Origin: Dicaeum eximium
Lineage: Eukaryota; Chordata; Aves; Passeriformes; Dicaeidae
DNA length: 64,000 bases
Reading direction: 5' to 3'
Assembly (NCBI GenBank): GCA_013396995.1
Contig: VWZP01002541.1
Location: forward strand, 877,858-941,857
This document shows positions 37,301 through 48,300 of the stretch, piece after piece (within the stretch, counting starts at the first letter, position 1; the number at the start of each line of letters is the position of its first letter). Both the position numbers and the translations under genes were made by a program. Under the pieces are notes generated by a model that saw only the letters and a program-made list of their open reading frames with translations, had not been told where the DNA came from and made no database searches.

Positions 37301-38719
37301 TTTAAAGCTTTGGGTGGTTCTCTGTCTCCTCTCTGTCATCCCAGCAAGTGAGTGCCTCATGAATCATTTATGTATGATTTTTTTTCCAGTTAAGATATAC
37401 TATGGCCACAAAAGCTTGGAAATGCATACATTTAAATATATTGAAAGGATTTTAAAATTAAATTGGCACATACAAAGTCCCTTGAGAGGTCTGAGTGAGG
37501 TTCTCTCTCTAAGAGAGACTACAATTTAATAAAAGTACCAGGACTCCATAATGGATTTTATGTCTGAAATAAAAAGTTCCAAACTTAAAGTACATCCCAG
37601 AATGACCATAAATCATCATTATTTCTAAGCAGAGAATGAGAAATTATTTGTAAACATGACTTAATTGGACACACACTGCTGATTCATTCTTTTTTTTTAC
37701 AGCTTTGGTGAGAAGCAGGCAGTAAAACAAAAAAAAAATAGAAACTGAATGGGCTTTGAAGACTTAATTCTGTCAGCCAGGATTTTTCAAATGAATTAAA
37801 AAAAACAATGAACGTGTTTTGCAACTCAAAACATGTCATTTTCCTTAAATACATCACTTTGATATTCACTTTATGTAAAGAAGGAGAATCTGGCCAAAGT
37901 GAGCACCCCTTGTTCCACTATCAGTAGTAGAAGCAGTTTTAGTCATATTGAATGAACTTCGTACAACATAACGTTTTCTGCCTTTGGAGCTCAGGCAGCA
38001 GCTGGATATTTGAACAATTATAAGGGGCAGGGGAAAGTTTACAGCACAGCCTTGAACCCTGTGCAGTGTAGAAGGCTGACATGAGGCAGAGTATATGAAT
38101 CACAAAAACCTCTAAACCCTTCTGCAGCAGAATGTGGCTTTTGGGAGATGGTGTGGGAAGCAGGGGGGAAATGCTGTCCTGAATATAAATTTTGTGATGT
38201 CAAAGTAATTTCCAGTAGGTCTGGAAGGGCAGCATGCTTTAGTAAGATCTTGGAACTATTATAATAGAAATGCATTTTTAGGGACAGCAGTGGGTAGAAG
38301 AGTCTGTAGGGTAAACAAGGATAGGCGTTAGCACAACATTTTGAGATTTCATGCTGCCACTCACTCTAGGGAAACAGAAGTTACCCAAGTTCCAAGAACT
38401 TCAGATATAGGCATAATCTAATGTAGGGATTATTAAGAAAGAATAAATACTAAATTCTGTGCTGATTTATTTATTCTGCTAGCTGGCACTTTCAGCTTAT
38501 GGCTAAGCTATTAATATTCTGAGAACAGAAGAAGAGACCTTTTCTTGTCATCTGTTTCCATAGCTCCTGTCTCATTGTATCCTTGTTTGATAGTAAATGA
38601 AGATGGCTTTTGAAAGTGTCATAACTGCCACATAACTGTTTAGCTTAAACACGATAAAATAATAATAATGAATTTATTTTCAGGCAATTTGATAATTTAT
38701 GGAGTGCTGTGTGATGGTT
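34368..38719. other. Intergenic, no gene recognised
   Basis: This stretch is A+T-rich with no recognised gene. It contains the (TG)n run at 35155-35176 and several A/T homopolymers (for example about 35700 and 37720). The longest open frame in the window's + strand apart from the CR1 region is at 36581-36970 (129 codons). It follows a good splice-acceptor-like sequence (TTTTTCCTCCACAG, ending about 36544), but the protein is unlike anything I know and has no other coding support. Confidence 0.6.
35155..35176 (+). repeat. (TG)n microsatellite, interrupted
   Basis: Three TG units, a TA interruption and six further TG units are followed by TATCTATCTCTC. It is short and likely polymorphic in length. 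Confidence 0.85.
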
Positions 38720-38798
38720 AGGTATAATAATAACACTTAGCATTTTAATGTGTTCTTTGTGCTTTGTAGCTATCAGTCAGTCAATACAACATCTTTAT

Positions 38799-38844
38799 GA
38801 GGTAGGTGGGTATGCTCTTCTGAGGTAGATGGCAATGCTCTCCT
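38799..38844 (+). repeat. 23-bp tandem duplication inside the MIR-like element
   Basis: Two adjacent 23-bp units, starting at 38799 and 38822, share GAGGTAG-TGG--ATGCTCT-CT with a few differences. The repeated piece contains the MIR-type GAGGTAGGT motif, so the duplication happened after insertion. Confidence 0.75.
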
Positions 38845-38859
38845 TTTACAAAGGAGATA

Positions 38860-38912
38860 AAGACTAAAGGCAAATGTCTGCAAAATAAGACTAAAGGCAA
38901 ATGACTGCCCAA
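38860..38912 (+). repeat. 27-bp tandem duplication inside the MIR-like element
   Basis: AAGACTAAAGGCAAATG occurs at 38860 and again at 38887, period 27, with similar following bases (TCTGC / ACTGC). It lies 15 bp after the 23-bp duplication. Confidence 0.8.
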
Positions 38913-38957
38913 GGCAATGCAATGAGAAAGCTGCAGAACTGGAATTAAAGCTAGGGG

Positions 38958-40329
38958 AAATAGATGAACATTTTCTTCACTGATGATATTTTTTTGCATA
39001 TATGGCCAATAAACTAGGAGGGATGCAAAATTCCCTCTTAATAGAGAGATGAAGAGATGTAGATTTTTTTTTTGAATAACAGACCATCTTTAGTGGAACT
39101 GGAAGTGTTTCTTAAAAATGTGTTTTAAAAGCTGCTCTCTAAACTGTTAACTTTGCCAGCTCAATGTAAAATAAGACAGATGTATAATGAATTTTATCTA
39201 GATCATAATCCAAAGCAAGCATGTTAGTAAAAAACTCATCCAGGACCTTTAAGTACCTGAATCTATATAGCAAATTTTTGTTTTCTGCCTTATATGATAT
39301 ATCTTTGAGATGATGTTTAATATGTATTTTTATTGACTAGATCAAGGCATACTTCTGAAATCATTGATAGGCATTGTGACTTCTTCATCCTCTGCCTTTT
39401 AGTGAAAAGGAGATGGAGCTGATAACAAAGCAGAGTACTTGATGGACAATCAGTGACACAGGTAGTAACTTTTTGATTAACTAGCTAATCTTCACTTGTA
39501 AGGTGCTGTATATCTCTACATTACTATCTTGCTGGAGTAAGGATAGCTGTTTAATAGAGAATTCTATAAATTAATGAAAAGAAAAAAGTCATGTGAATAA
39601 AGTTATCCATTTGTTAATAAGGTATCTTCATATAATAACTTTATTAAATGAATAGTTTTTTTCAGATTACCCCGACATAACACATTGTGTATAAAGTGTT
39701 TCTAGGATCTGAATTAACTCATTACCACCTATTTCAGGAATCTTCCTTGGACATGAGACACCTTGACTTTTCGGGTCAGATTCATAAATGGAAAATTAAA
39801 TATGCCACCTGGAAAGCAAGGGTAGTGTTTTTCTAATGGGCTCATGGTAGAAAAGCAACTTGTCTGTGTCCCAGGCAATAGCTTCAAGCATCTGTTGAAT
39901 TCAAAGCACTTTTTTTAGCCTACTAGGTATAAATGTCTCTCCTAACTGTGCTGGTTTTCCTGCTTTGTTTTGCCCAATCCTGCTTTACACTGTTATGAGC
40001 TGTAGTGAAAACATACCCTTATTTTCTTCCCTCACTGAAAATATTTCAGTTAGATAACTTTGAAAATGTCACTTTAACTGTTTTACTGGATAGAGTGTGC
40101 ATGCACATGGCATGGCACCTCTACTTTACAAAAAATACAAACAGCAGCAGTAATAAAACTGTTGGGCACGGCCATTGGGACATCTCGCACCATCACCCCA
40201 TCAGTCCTTGTGAGGACAGGGGTGGGGGAGATAAACATCTAGGTCCTGCATGCAAAACTTGAATGGGGCATTCCCTGAGATTCAGGGAAGGAGTGTTGGC
40301 ACTACTCTGTTGTTACTGTTACACATCTA
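38958..40329. other. Intergenic, no feature recognised
   Basis: A+T-rich unique-looking sequence with no open frame of note. A short G+C-richer part (about 40150-40290) leads into the CR1. The start of the CR1 could be slightly earlier than 40330. Confidence 0.6.
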
Positions 40330-41070
40330 ACTCCATGGAGCTGGATGGGATCCCCCCAAGCTCTAAGGGAGCTGCTGGAAGTGCTCACTGAGCCTCCTTC
40401 TGCCATCTAAAAGCAACCCTGGCTAAGCAGGAAGGTTCCAGCTGACAGGAGGCAAAAAACATGTGAGGCCCAACTACAAGGGCTGGAAGGATGTTTTAGG
40501 GAACTACAGGTTTGTCAGTCTTGGTCAGGCTTGGTGCTAGGGAAGCTCCTGGAGCAAATCACCTGAAGTGCCATCACATGGCAGGACAACTGGGGATCAG
40601 GCATGGGTTTGTGAAAAGTAGGTCCTGACAAGGTCTCCTGTGACAAGATGACCTGCTTGGTGGATGAGGGAAACACACATCCTGCTGTGGATGTGTCTAA
40701 ATGGAGTTTAGTAAAGCCTTTGACACCGTTTCCCACAGCATCTCCTGGAGAAACTGGCTGCCTTGGCAGATTGGATATGAGTAAAAATTTCTTCACCAAA
40801 AGGGTTATTCAGCATTGGAGCAAGCTGCCCAGGGAAGTAGTTGAATCACCATCCCTGGGGCTCATTCAGAATTTGCTGTGGATAGCTCTTTGCTTGAAAA
40901 GAAGGGTTGTTGGAGGTGAAAAAAGTCAAATGTTGGGAAGACGTGTAGATGTGACAGGGACATGGTTTTGCAGTGAGCTTGGCAGCACTGGGTTAATGGT
41001 TGGACTTGAAGATCTTAAAGGTCTTTTCCAGCCTAAATGATTTTATGATTCTATGATTCCATTCCATTCC
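40330..41070 (+). mobile_element. CR1 LINE, internally deleted, 3' end intact
   Basis: This is a non-LTR retrotransposon of the CR1 family in + orientation. The 5' part matches the reverse-transcriptase region: GATGGGATCCCCCC, then GGCATGGGTTTGTGAAAAG, and at 40707-40739 codons for FSKAFDTVSHS, which carries the motif-A aspartate of CR1-type reverse transcriptases. Around 40770 it jumps to the CR1 3' region (ATGAGTAAAAATTTCTTCACC, GGGAAGTAGTTGAATCACC), so roughly the last third of the enzyme is deleted. It ends with GGTTGGACTTGAAGATCTTA and the terminal ATTTTATGATTCTATGATTCC run near 41060. The frame is broken by indels, so it is dead. A 53-bp foreign insert at 40860-40912 interrupts the 3' part. 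The open frame at 40648-41040 crosses these pieces and is not a real gene. Confidence 0.92.
40860..40912 (+). repeat. 53-bp insert in CR1, inverted copy of 45333-45385
   Basis: The CR1 3' region normally reads CCATCCCTGG directly followed by AGGT. Here GGCTCATTCAG...GGGTTGTT intervenes before GGAGGT resumes. The insert matches the reverse complement of 45333-45385 at 52 of 53 bases (A here against C in the other copy at the eleventh base). A TGG at both edges (40856-40858 and 40911-40913) may be a microhomology or small target duplication. Confidence 0.9.
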
Positions 41071-44000
41071 AATTGCTACAAAACAGCGTGGTAAGTTGGG
41101 CATTAAGACTTCTCTGTCTTTTCACAGGAAGAAAGAAGAAATAAGATTCATTCTACTTCACTTTAGTACTTGATTCAGGTGCTTATACACAGCTCACAAA
41201 CTGGGGTTTCCCACCTGACCTCCAGCTGCCAGTGCAGTGGGGCACAAGGCTCTCTTAAATCCCATCTTATCTAAATAGCCATAAATAAATAAACTCTGTC
41301 CTAAGAATCAGCCGTGCAAGTGTCAGCTTCAGCTGAGTTGATCACTAGAAGGGTCTATTTATAGTCAATGCAAAGAGCAGAGTTGTGGGATGAGGATTTT
41401 CCTGCCTGTTTTGAAAGTCTTCCTTAGGATGAAAAGAATGACACCCTGGAGTCCAATGAGCATTAACTTGCTCTCCATCAGCTGAAGAGGGCCAGGAGGG
41501 CTGGCTTTGGTGTGTTTGCACTGGAGGCATGTGATGGAGTCTCATTGAGTGTGACTGAGCACAGGGCTGCCTGGGGCAGTTTGGGCCAGCTGATCCATCA
41601 CTTTGGTTTTGGTTTCTTGGGATGCTGCTTTGCCTTAAGTTGAATTAAACTGCAGAAAGCCTGTGTGCAAGCCAGTCTGCAAGGTGGAGGCTTGCCACAA
41701 GATTCCCAAGGTGCAGCATGTTCAGCAGTTCTGCAAGAAATTTTAATTCCTTTTTTAGTTTTAGAATCAGAAGCAATTTAGGCATAGAATTCAGAATGCA
41801 GGTAGTTCTCCTGCATGAACTTGGCAAGAACTAACGATCAGTTCAGCTGCTGTTTTCAGGCAGAAATTGTGCATCTGTACTGCTGATTAATGTGGCTGCT
41901 GACTTAACCAATATTAACAGGCCTTGCTGAAGAGATATTATTACATTAGAAGTGATTAAAGATACATTCCAAGCAGCAATGATTCTTGGAACCATACTTG
42001 TTATTGAAATGTTGACAACATTGATATCAGGATTTTAATATCCTGCTTGATAATTAAACTTCTGCCTGGCACAGATTTCCTCTGTGTCTGCTCTTTGGGA
42101 TCCAGATATTCTGAGTTACTGAAGAGAATTATATTCATGTAGTGGTCAGTGAAAGATTGACATTAGTGCTTTTGTCTTGGAAATGTTTCACAAAGATGAG
42201 CCTAAAGGAGCAAAAAGCAGCTGCCAGCTGAGGAGAAAAATGCAGGTTCTCTAGTCTTTGCATCTTCCAGCTTGTCTTCAGTTTCAGGGTAGAATGCTTC
42301 AGGGTACTCTGTGCTGCCAGATTTTCATTTAACAATGAGGGGCAGGAGGTTAGTTAGTCTAAGGAAAAGAAAGATGCTTCGCAAAGGAAAACAACATCAA
42401 AGAATTATGAATTCCTTGCAGATGTCAGTGTAGTACGGCACACTTTACATGAATTATTGGTATTGTCAGTTCTTCTGGAGTGTAGAGAAGAATGGGGTCC
42501 TCTTCAGTTCGCTGCTTAATTCTTCATTTCCTTTAAAATAAATGAAATAAAAGCTTATTAAAGAGAAAGCATAGTTTGTATGTTTGAAGGCTGCTATAAA
42601 AGGGTGACTTTTATTTTACTGGTTTTCTAATATTTGTTATTTTTTCAGACTTTTAAATTAAAAGACCTTTAGTGTGGTTTTCCAGGGGAAGAAGGGAAAG
42701 TTATAATAACACACTGCATGTGTGTGCACAGCTTTCCAAATCTTCTGCTGGATAAGTTTGTTGACAAATACCCATCTAGTGAAACAAAAGGGGAAGTGCT
42801 CTAAAGAAACATCATTTTTAATAAAGTATACTGCCAAGCTGAAAAGAAAGCTTGTGATACCCTAAATGAAAGAAAACTGCAGAGAGAATTCAGACACCAA
42901 GTGGTCCATATGCAACAGAAAAAGTAGTGGCTATCCTGTTTTTTGAAAACACATAATTTGATACTCACACCTTGTTAGATATCAAGATGGACTTCATATA
43001 AGATAATGCTAAATAATGCTAAATATGTACAATGGGGACAGCTACACCCAAAACATCCCCACTGGAGTTCCTTTACAATCAGTAAATATACAAATAATGA
43101 CTAGCTTTTTTTTTTTTTTTTTTTTGATAAGAAGAAGGGTTATTAGGAGAAAGGAGAAGAAGGATTTTTTAGGATAAAAAGAAGGGTCTCATTGAGAGTT
43201 TCTAGGAAGCTGATGCCCTCAGCAGTCAAATTGCTAGGACACAGGTATGGCACAGGCATTGTCATATCTGCACCTCATCCATCTTAACAGGACTCTTTGT
43301 ATAGAGGACTCTTTTCAGTCCTTTCTTTAGAGTTCAGAACATCTGATTGAGCCAAGGTGTTCCACTGAGCTACAGTGGGCCAGTTTTCTGTGATTGACAG
43401 CAAACGAAAACCAGTATGGCTATTGCCACATCCAGCTGCCTGTGATGCCTCCCTGTGATGCCTCAGGTCTATTATCTTTGTACTATTTATACATTCATAG
43501 AGTAGGAGTTTACTTCATCATGAGTCTAATTAGAGGTCTAAACTCATGTTTCTTGGTCTATAATAAAACCAGTTAAATTTCATTGTCACAATATATTCTT
43601 TCTTTGGGCTTAGTGTGTGACTATATGTGTATTCTGTGTATGCAATATTATTGATGTACACATTGATAATTTTATGTACCATAGTCTTGCTTGAAAAGAT
43701 GTCATGATGTAGGAAGCCTGGAAGGTTTTGTGTTTTCCATGTCATCGTAAAATTAAAAATTATTGTGATCAATGAGGACAGATTTTAATTTTTAAGTAGT
43801 TGGTATGTATGAATGTATATTATGGCAAAAAGTTCAATGGCCACTAAAAGGAACAATCCAGTCTTTTGACAAAGACTGACAGGAATGGTTTATCTAGAGA
43901 AGAGTTGGTGAACTCAGTTTAAAGCTGTATAAGATCCTCCCAGTGGACTTTATTAAATATTTTCACAGGATTCAAAGTCAGGATTTAATAAAACACTTCC

Positions 44001-45332
44001 ACTTTTTTGCAAAAAGAAAGCAGAGAATCAGATTCCTTGGGCTGCTCTGGAAGCTTTGCACTGTATCATCAACACAAAACAATATCAGAACTTTTTTAAC
44101 AGGCCTGTTAAACCCGATTTACAGCTGCTTTGCATCACTGGAGTGGTACAAAGCAGCCAGCATCCACTGGTGGATCTGGCTCTTCATGCTTAGCAGTCTG
44201 CTGCTAGTGCTGGTAGCAGCAAGAGTCTTGTGAATGACCCCAGCATGAACTGCATGAGTGATGTTTGGTAATGGTAGGGTTGGACTGCTGGCATGAAAGT
44301 CAGAAAGGTATCAAAAGGCAGAGAAAACCTTTTCTGGTGCTAGAACTAAAGTGACTTACAGTGAAATGTAAGTAATTTTTTCTCCAAATGTTTCTTTTGT
44401 CCAGCATTTCTTTGCTTCACAGAGCCATTTTCTAGGAATCCCTTTTTCAGTAAAAGGAGAAAGCCTCCATCTCTAGTGCCTCTGCCTTCTTTTCATGGGT
44501 TCACTGGTTTGAAGTGGCTGACACAGGATCACGGTGGGCATCAGCCCTTATCAAAGTGCTGTTTTGTTCTTCTGTGGCATTTTCCTGACCTGAAATCACA
44601 GCATGCCAAAGCTGTGTGTGACTTGTGGGCAAACCCATGGATTTGACTTGTGACAAGGATGGATCACCTTGTAAACCTTCCCTGGAGATTTTTTTCTGAA
44701 AATATTTGTTTCCTAATATAAACCTGTGAGGTCTGTGCTTTTGAATTTTTTTGCAGTGTATTTTTGGTAGTGCCTTACAGGCAGGGTTGGAGTCAAAACC
44801 TTTACGTTCATGATGCTGAACCTCTCTCATGCATTTTTAAAGCTGCTTTGTTAAATTTCACATTGTTAAATGCTTCAATGGGCTTCCCCTGGGTGGAGTT
44901 GCTGGCAGTTGGAGGCTGTGCCCCCGGCTGGAGGCTGGTAACACCTTTGAAAATCTTTTGCAGGGATGTCCTATACCAGAAAGTGCATTGGTTTGTTTAC
45001 AAATGGATGAATTACAATGAATTTAACCTCCACAAATGCTGTCAACCTTTGGCTATTTGCATGCTCAGTAGTGAGGCAGCTAAAAAGTTACTTTGAAAAG
45101 AAAGTGTCTAAGCACTAAGAAATAATCTTTTGGCTGAGCAGTGACTGCTTCAACTAAACTGAACTGAAATGGAGAGAGAAGGCACTGAAAATCTACCTGT
45201 GACCTTGTTTCTTGTCCTCTGAAGCTCCCATTCATCAAAGTGCATAGCATCTTGCTGGCCTCCTTGCTAAGCTGGGACAACCAGGAAATGACAGTGTTTA
45301 AAATTGCCTTTTCTCATCTCCAGCTTCTCAAG
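41071..45332. other. Intergenic, no gene recognised
   Basis: No supported gene. About 41860-42080 is a unique, A+T-rich block with ATTAAT/TAATTA-like motifs that may be conserved. A poly-T tract with an adjoining purine-rich run lies at 43106-43190. The frames at 43943-44233, 44501-44830 and 44764-45096 are short and without recognisable similarity. Confidence 0.6.
43106..43190 (+). repeat. Poly-T tract followed by a GA-rich tract
   Basis: Twenty uninterrupted T residues (43106-43125) are followed by about 65 bp that is nearly all purine plus T (GATAAGAAGAAGGG, GGAGAAAGGAGAAGAAGG, AAAAAGAAGGG). The strand asymmetry switches abruptly from all-T to A/G-rich. Confidence 0.85.
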
Positions 45333-45385
45333 CAACAACCCTTCTTTTCAAGCAAAGAGCTATCCACAGCAAATGCTGAATGAGC
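45333..45385 (-). repeat. Probable donor copy of the 53-bp CR1 insert
   Basis: The reverse complement of this segment is 52/53 identical to 40860-40912. Its flanks on both sides are ordinary unique sequence, not CR1, which argues that this is the original locus and the CR1 the recipient. Confidence 0.85.
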
Positions 45386-48300
45386 ACATTCGTCACAGGG
45401 AGCCATTTGTCAGCTCCAGTTGGGATTACTGTATAATGCTCTTCCTGCTGGTACACAATATGGCTTAGGCTACCCCATACTCCAGTTCCCATAGTGATTG
45501 CTGGACTCCTGGTGGCTGTTCAGTGTCCTGGTTCAGTCCTCAGAGCCATCAGTGCAACAAACCTTGGTTATTTTAAAGGGTCTTTACCAGTATGATTTTT
45601 AAACTGTCCTGACTGTCATGACCAAGAAATAAGGACAAGGTCTGCAAGTACCTGAACCAAAATCTTTGCTTGAAAAAAAAAAAAGAAGAAAGGTATTAAA
45701 ACAAATTTTAGAACAGAATAGCTGAATTAAGCGTCCTACTGTTCCCATTATGTGCCCCATAATGGTCTTCTCTCTAACATTGAGATTGATGTTCTCAACC
45801 TCTAAGCACTGGCAGTTCTTTTTATTGCAAATCCACTCAAACAAGTGAAAAGAAAATATGGCAAAAAAAAAAAAAGCCAACAAAAAAAATGCATACAAGG
45901 ATACCCTTAACAGCATTTTGACAATGGAAACAGAAAAAAAAACGTTTAATAGCACCTAAAGTCACCTGGATACCTTAGATATAGATACAGAGTGCAAGAT
46001 AATTAGACACAGTGATGATGGGTAGCATACAGTGCAATAGGTGACAAATTCTGATATCTCTTTTGTAACTTCCCTGCAATGGTCTCTCCTGACTGTTAGG
46101 ATCTTTGTGTGGGTATATGCGTGGATAAGAAAGAAAGAACAGAGTAAAGTGAGCGGCCAAATCTCTCACGTTAGAACAAGTTTGCTGACAAGGCACAGAA
46201 ATGTGTGAAAAGTCCTGCAGCAAACATTCAGTGTGCTCTGTTTTTCACCAGAGGACAGCTGGTACCCAGATGGCCTGGTAGCAGAGGAGAACAAAGCAGA
46301 TTTAAGCCACGTACATTTCCCCCCGTGAGATGGCATGTACACATTGTAGCTATAAGCAAAGTTTTCTCCTGCCATCCCAGCCCAAACGGGTGGGACAAGG
46401 CAGATTATGAGGAAAGGATTGCATTGCTGCCCAACAGGCTTTTTGACCTTCTTGCTTAATTATATCAGGTTTTGGAATACAGTTTAGTCTTGAAAAGCTG
46501 GTCTGGGCTATCAGCATTTCAGAAGAGTTTTGTCTTCTGCAGTGCAGTGCTTTCTGGAACAGTTTGGAATGCAAATGATTTTTGGTCACTATATATTTTT
46601 TCTAAAAATCCAAAATGCAAAATGAATATTTCAGATGAAGGATCCTAGATGAATAAAGCTGGCACCAGTGTGATTCTTCAAAGATTCTTCCAAAACAAAA
46701 AGATTCTGTTTATTTTCCTCATCCATAAATGTTGCACAGTCTTTGTGTATTGAGATTTTCTGTAGAGACCACTAATCCTCAGAGACAGTAATGAGAGTGA
46801 GCAGATTTCTACATCCTATTTACATGCTAAAGATGGATAAGGCAAAACAGTTTTCTCTGTCTTAGGTTTTCTTGTAGAGACACAATTATCTGACATATAG
46901 TAAAGTTTGTAGGGCAGAGTGCCCTGTTCAGTTATAGCTTTACTTGAAAATGAATCACCTGCCTGGTTCTTTGTGCTTTATTGTTATTGTCCTTGCATAT
47001 TTGGGGAATTTATCTTTTTTTAATGATTAGATGCAATGGAAGGATGGATGGTAAGTAGTCAGAAGGGTGCCTCTTAGCAGGGGTCATTGACTCAGTGTGG
47101 TAGCAGGTTTTCACATCCATGAGTTGAAAGCCTTATGGGTTTTACAGGGGATAGTGGTGGACAGTGGTGCTATCCAGATTCCCATCATAAAATGCCATGC
47201 TCTGTGTTTCTAGTTTTGTTTCATATATTGCTGTCTACTCGACTCTGTGTTCCAAGAAATTTATACAGACAATCCTGACTCTAAATATAAAATAGCTGAA
47301 GTGTCATTTTCCTTGCACTCAAAAAATCAAATGACTACATTGGCACTTGTTATGGGTAACAGCTGATTTTTATCAAATAACCCTGTATTATTGAACAGTG
47401 TGTTGCTGACATATACAAGGAACCCTAACAATTGCAACCTTCATCTGAAATTCATATTTTTTTCCAAAATGCTGCCATGGAAAACATTATCTGGGATATG
47501 TTTCCCAGATTTATTATCCAAGCCACAAAAGAAAAATTGTTCACATTTTGTTTGTTTGCTTGTTTTTTTTTTTTTTTTTTCCAAATGTTTGTGCTTTGTG
47601 CAAGCAAAAGAGAGGAAAGGAGTCTCTCTGATCTTAATTCCTTGTTTATAGTGAGTGAGGCACCACCCTGGAGAGTCACAATTGTTTAGATGAAAAATTT
47701 GTGTAAAATGCACATTATTTGTATAATTAATTCAGTGCATCTCTCCCAATTAATGAAAATATTAATAATCTTGTAATTATGTTCCTGTCTTTATTTTTAA
47801 AGCATTCAAGATTTTTTTTTTTCTTATTATTCCTAGCAGCCAAATCGTACTGGAGTCACAATTTGCTTTACAGGTGTCACTAAGTGAGTGAACTGGAGCA
47901 GTCTTTGAAGTGGTTCATATCAAGTGTTTTGTTCTTTAATCACCCTTTTTGGTTCATTTCTCTGTAAGGTCATAAACCACTTGATATTTAAACAGCTAAG
48001 GATGTATTTGTATATCTTTTTATGACAATTCTGTCTGAAATGATGGTAAATATATTTTCCAGTGTAAGCAGAAGTAATATTTCATACAAACAGAACCTTA
48101 GTCATACCTGAAGTAATGCAGTTGTGTAATATTATTTTGAATAATGTATCTCTACCACATGTGTAGTTTTTACAGATTATATTACAACAGGAATCTCTTA
48201 GCTGATTAGAGTAGGTGTGGTGATTGAAACATCCAGAAATGGAAATGGAGCAAATATTCTTATCTTGCAAAAAGTTTAACCAAAAGGAAAATCATCCTTC

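Larger units (their letters stand above)
38720..38957 (+). mobile_element. Ancient MIR-like SINE fragment
   Basis: The order of diagnostic pieces follows the MIR/MIR3 type of amniote SINE: AATAATAACACTTAGCATTT, then a GCTTTGTAG-like stretch, then TATGAGGTAGGTGGG, then CCTTTTACAAAGGAG, then ACTGCCCAAGGCAATGCAATG, then AGAACTGGAATTAAA. Compare the MIR features CTTAGCATTT, TATGAGGTAGGT, TTTTACAGATGAG, CTTGCCCAAGGTCACA and AGCTGGGATT. Two small tandem duplications (listed separately) have expanded its interior. Divergence is high, as expected for an element fixed before birds split from other amniotes. It is identified by eye only. Confidence 0.62.

Noticed and set aside
39947..39970. TGTGCTGGTTTTCCTGC resembling the start of a passerine LTR
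   Set aside because: The following sequence does not continue as an LTR and no TG...CA partner or target duplication was found.
40648..41040. 130-codon open frame
   Set aside because: It lies inside the CR1 and crosses an internal deletion junction and the 53-bp insert; it is repeat-derived, not a gene.
45599..45955. 118-codon minus-strand hydrophobic frame that looks like a membrane protein
   Set aside because: The Phe/Leu/Lys runs come from A-homopolymers near 45670 and 45860; no known family.
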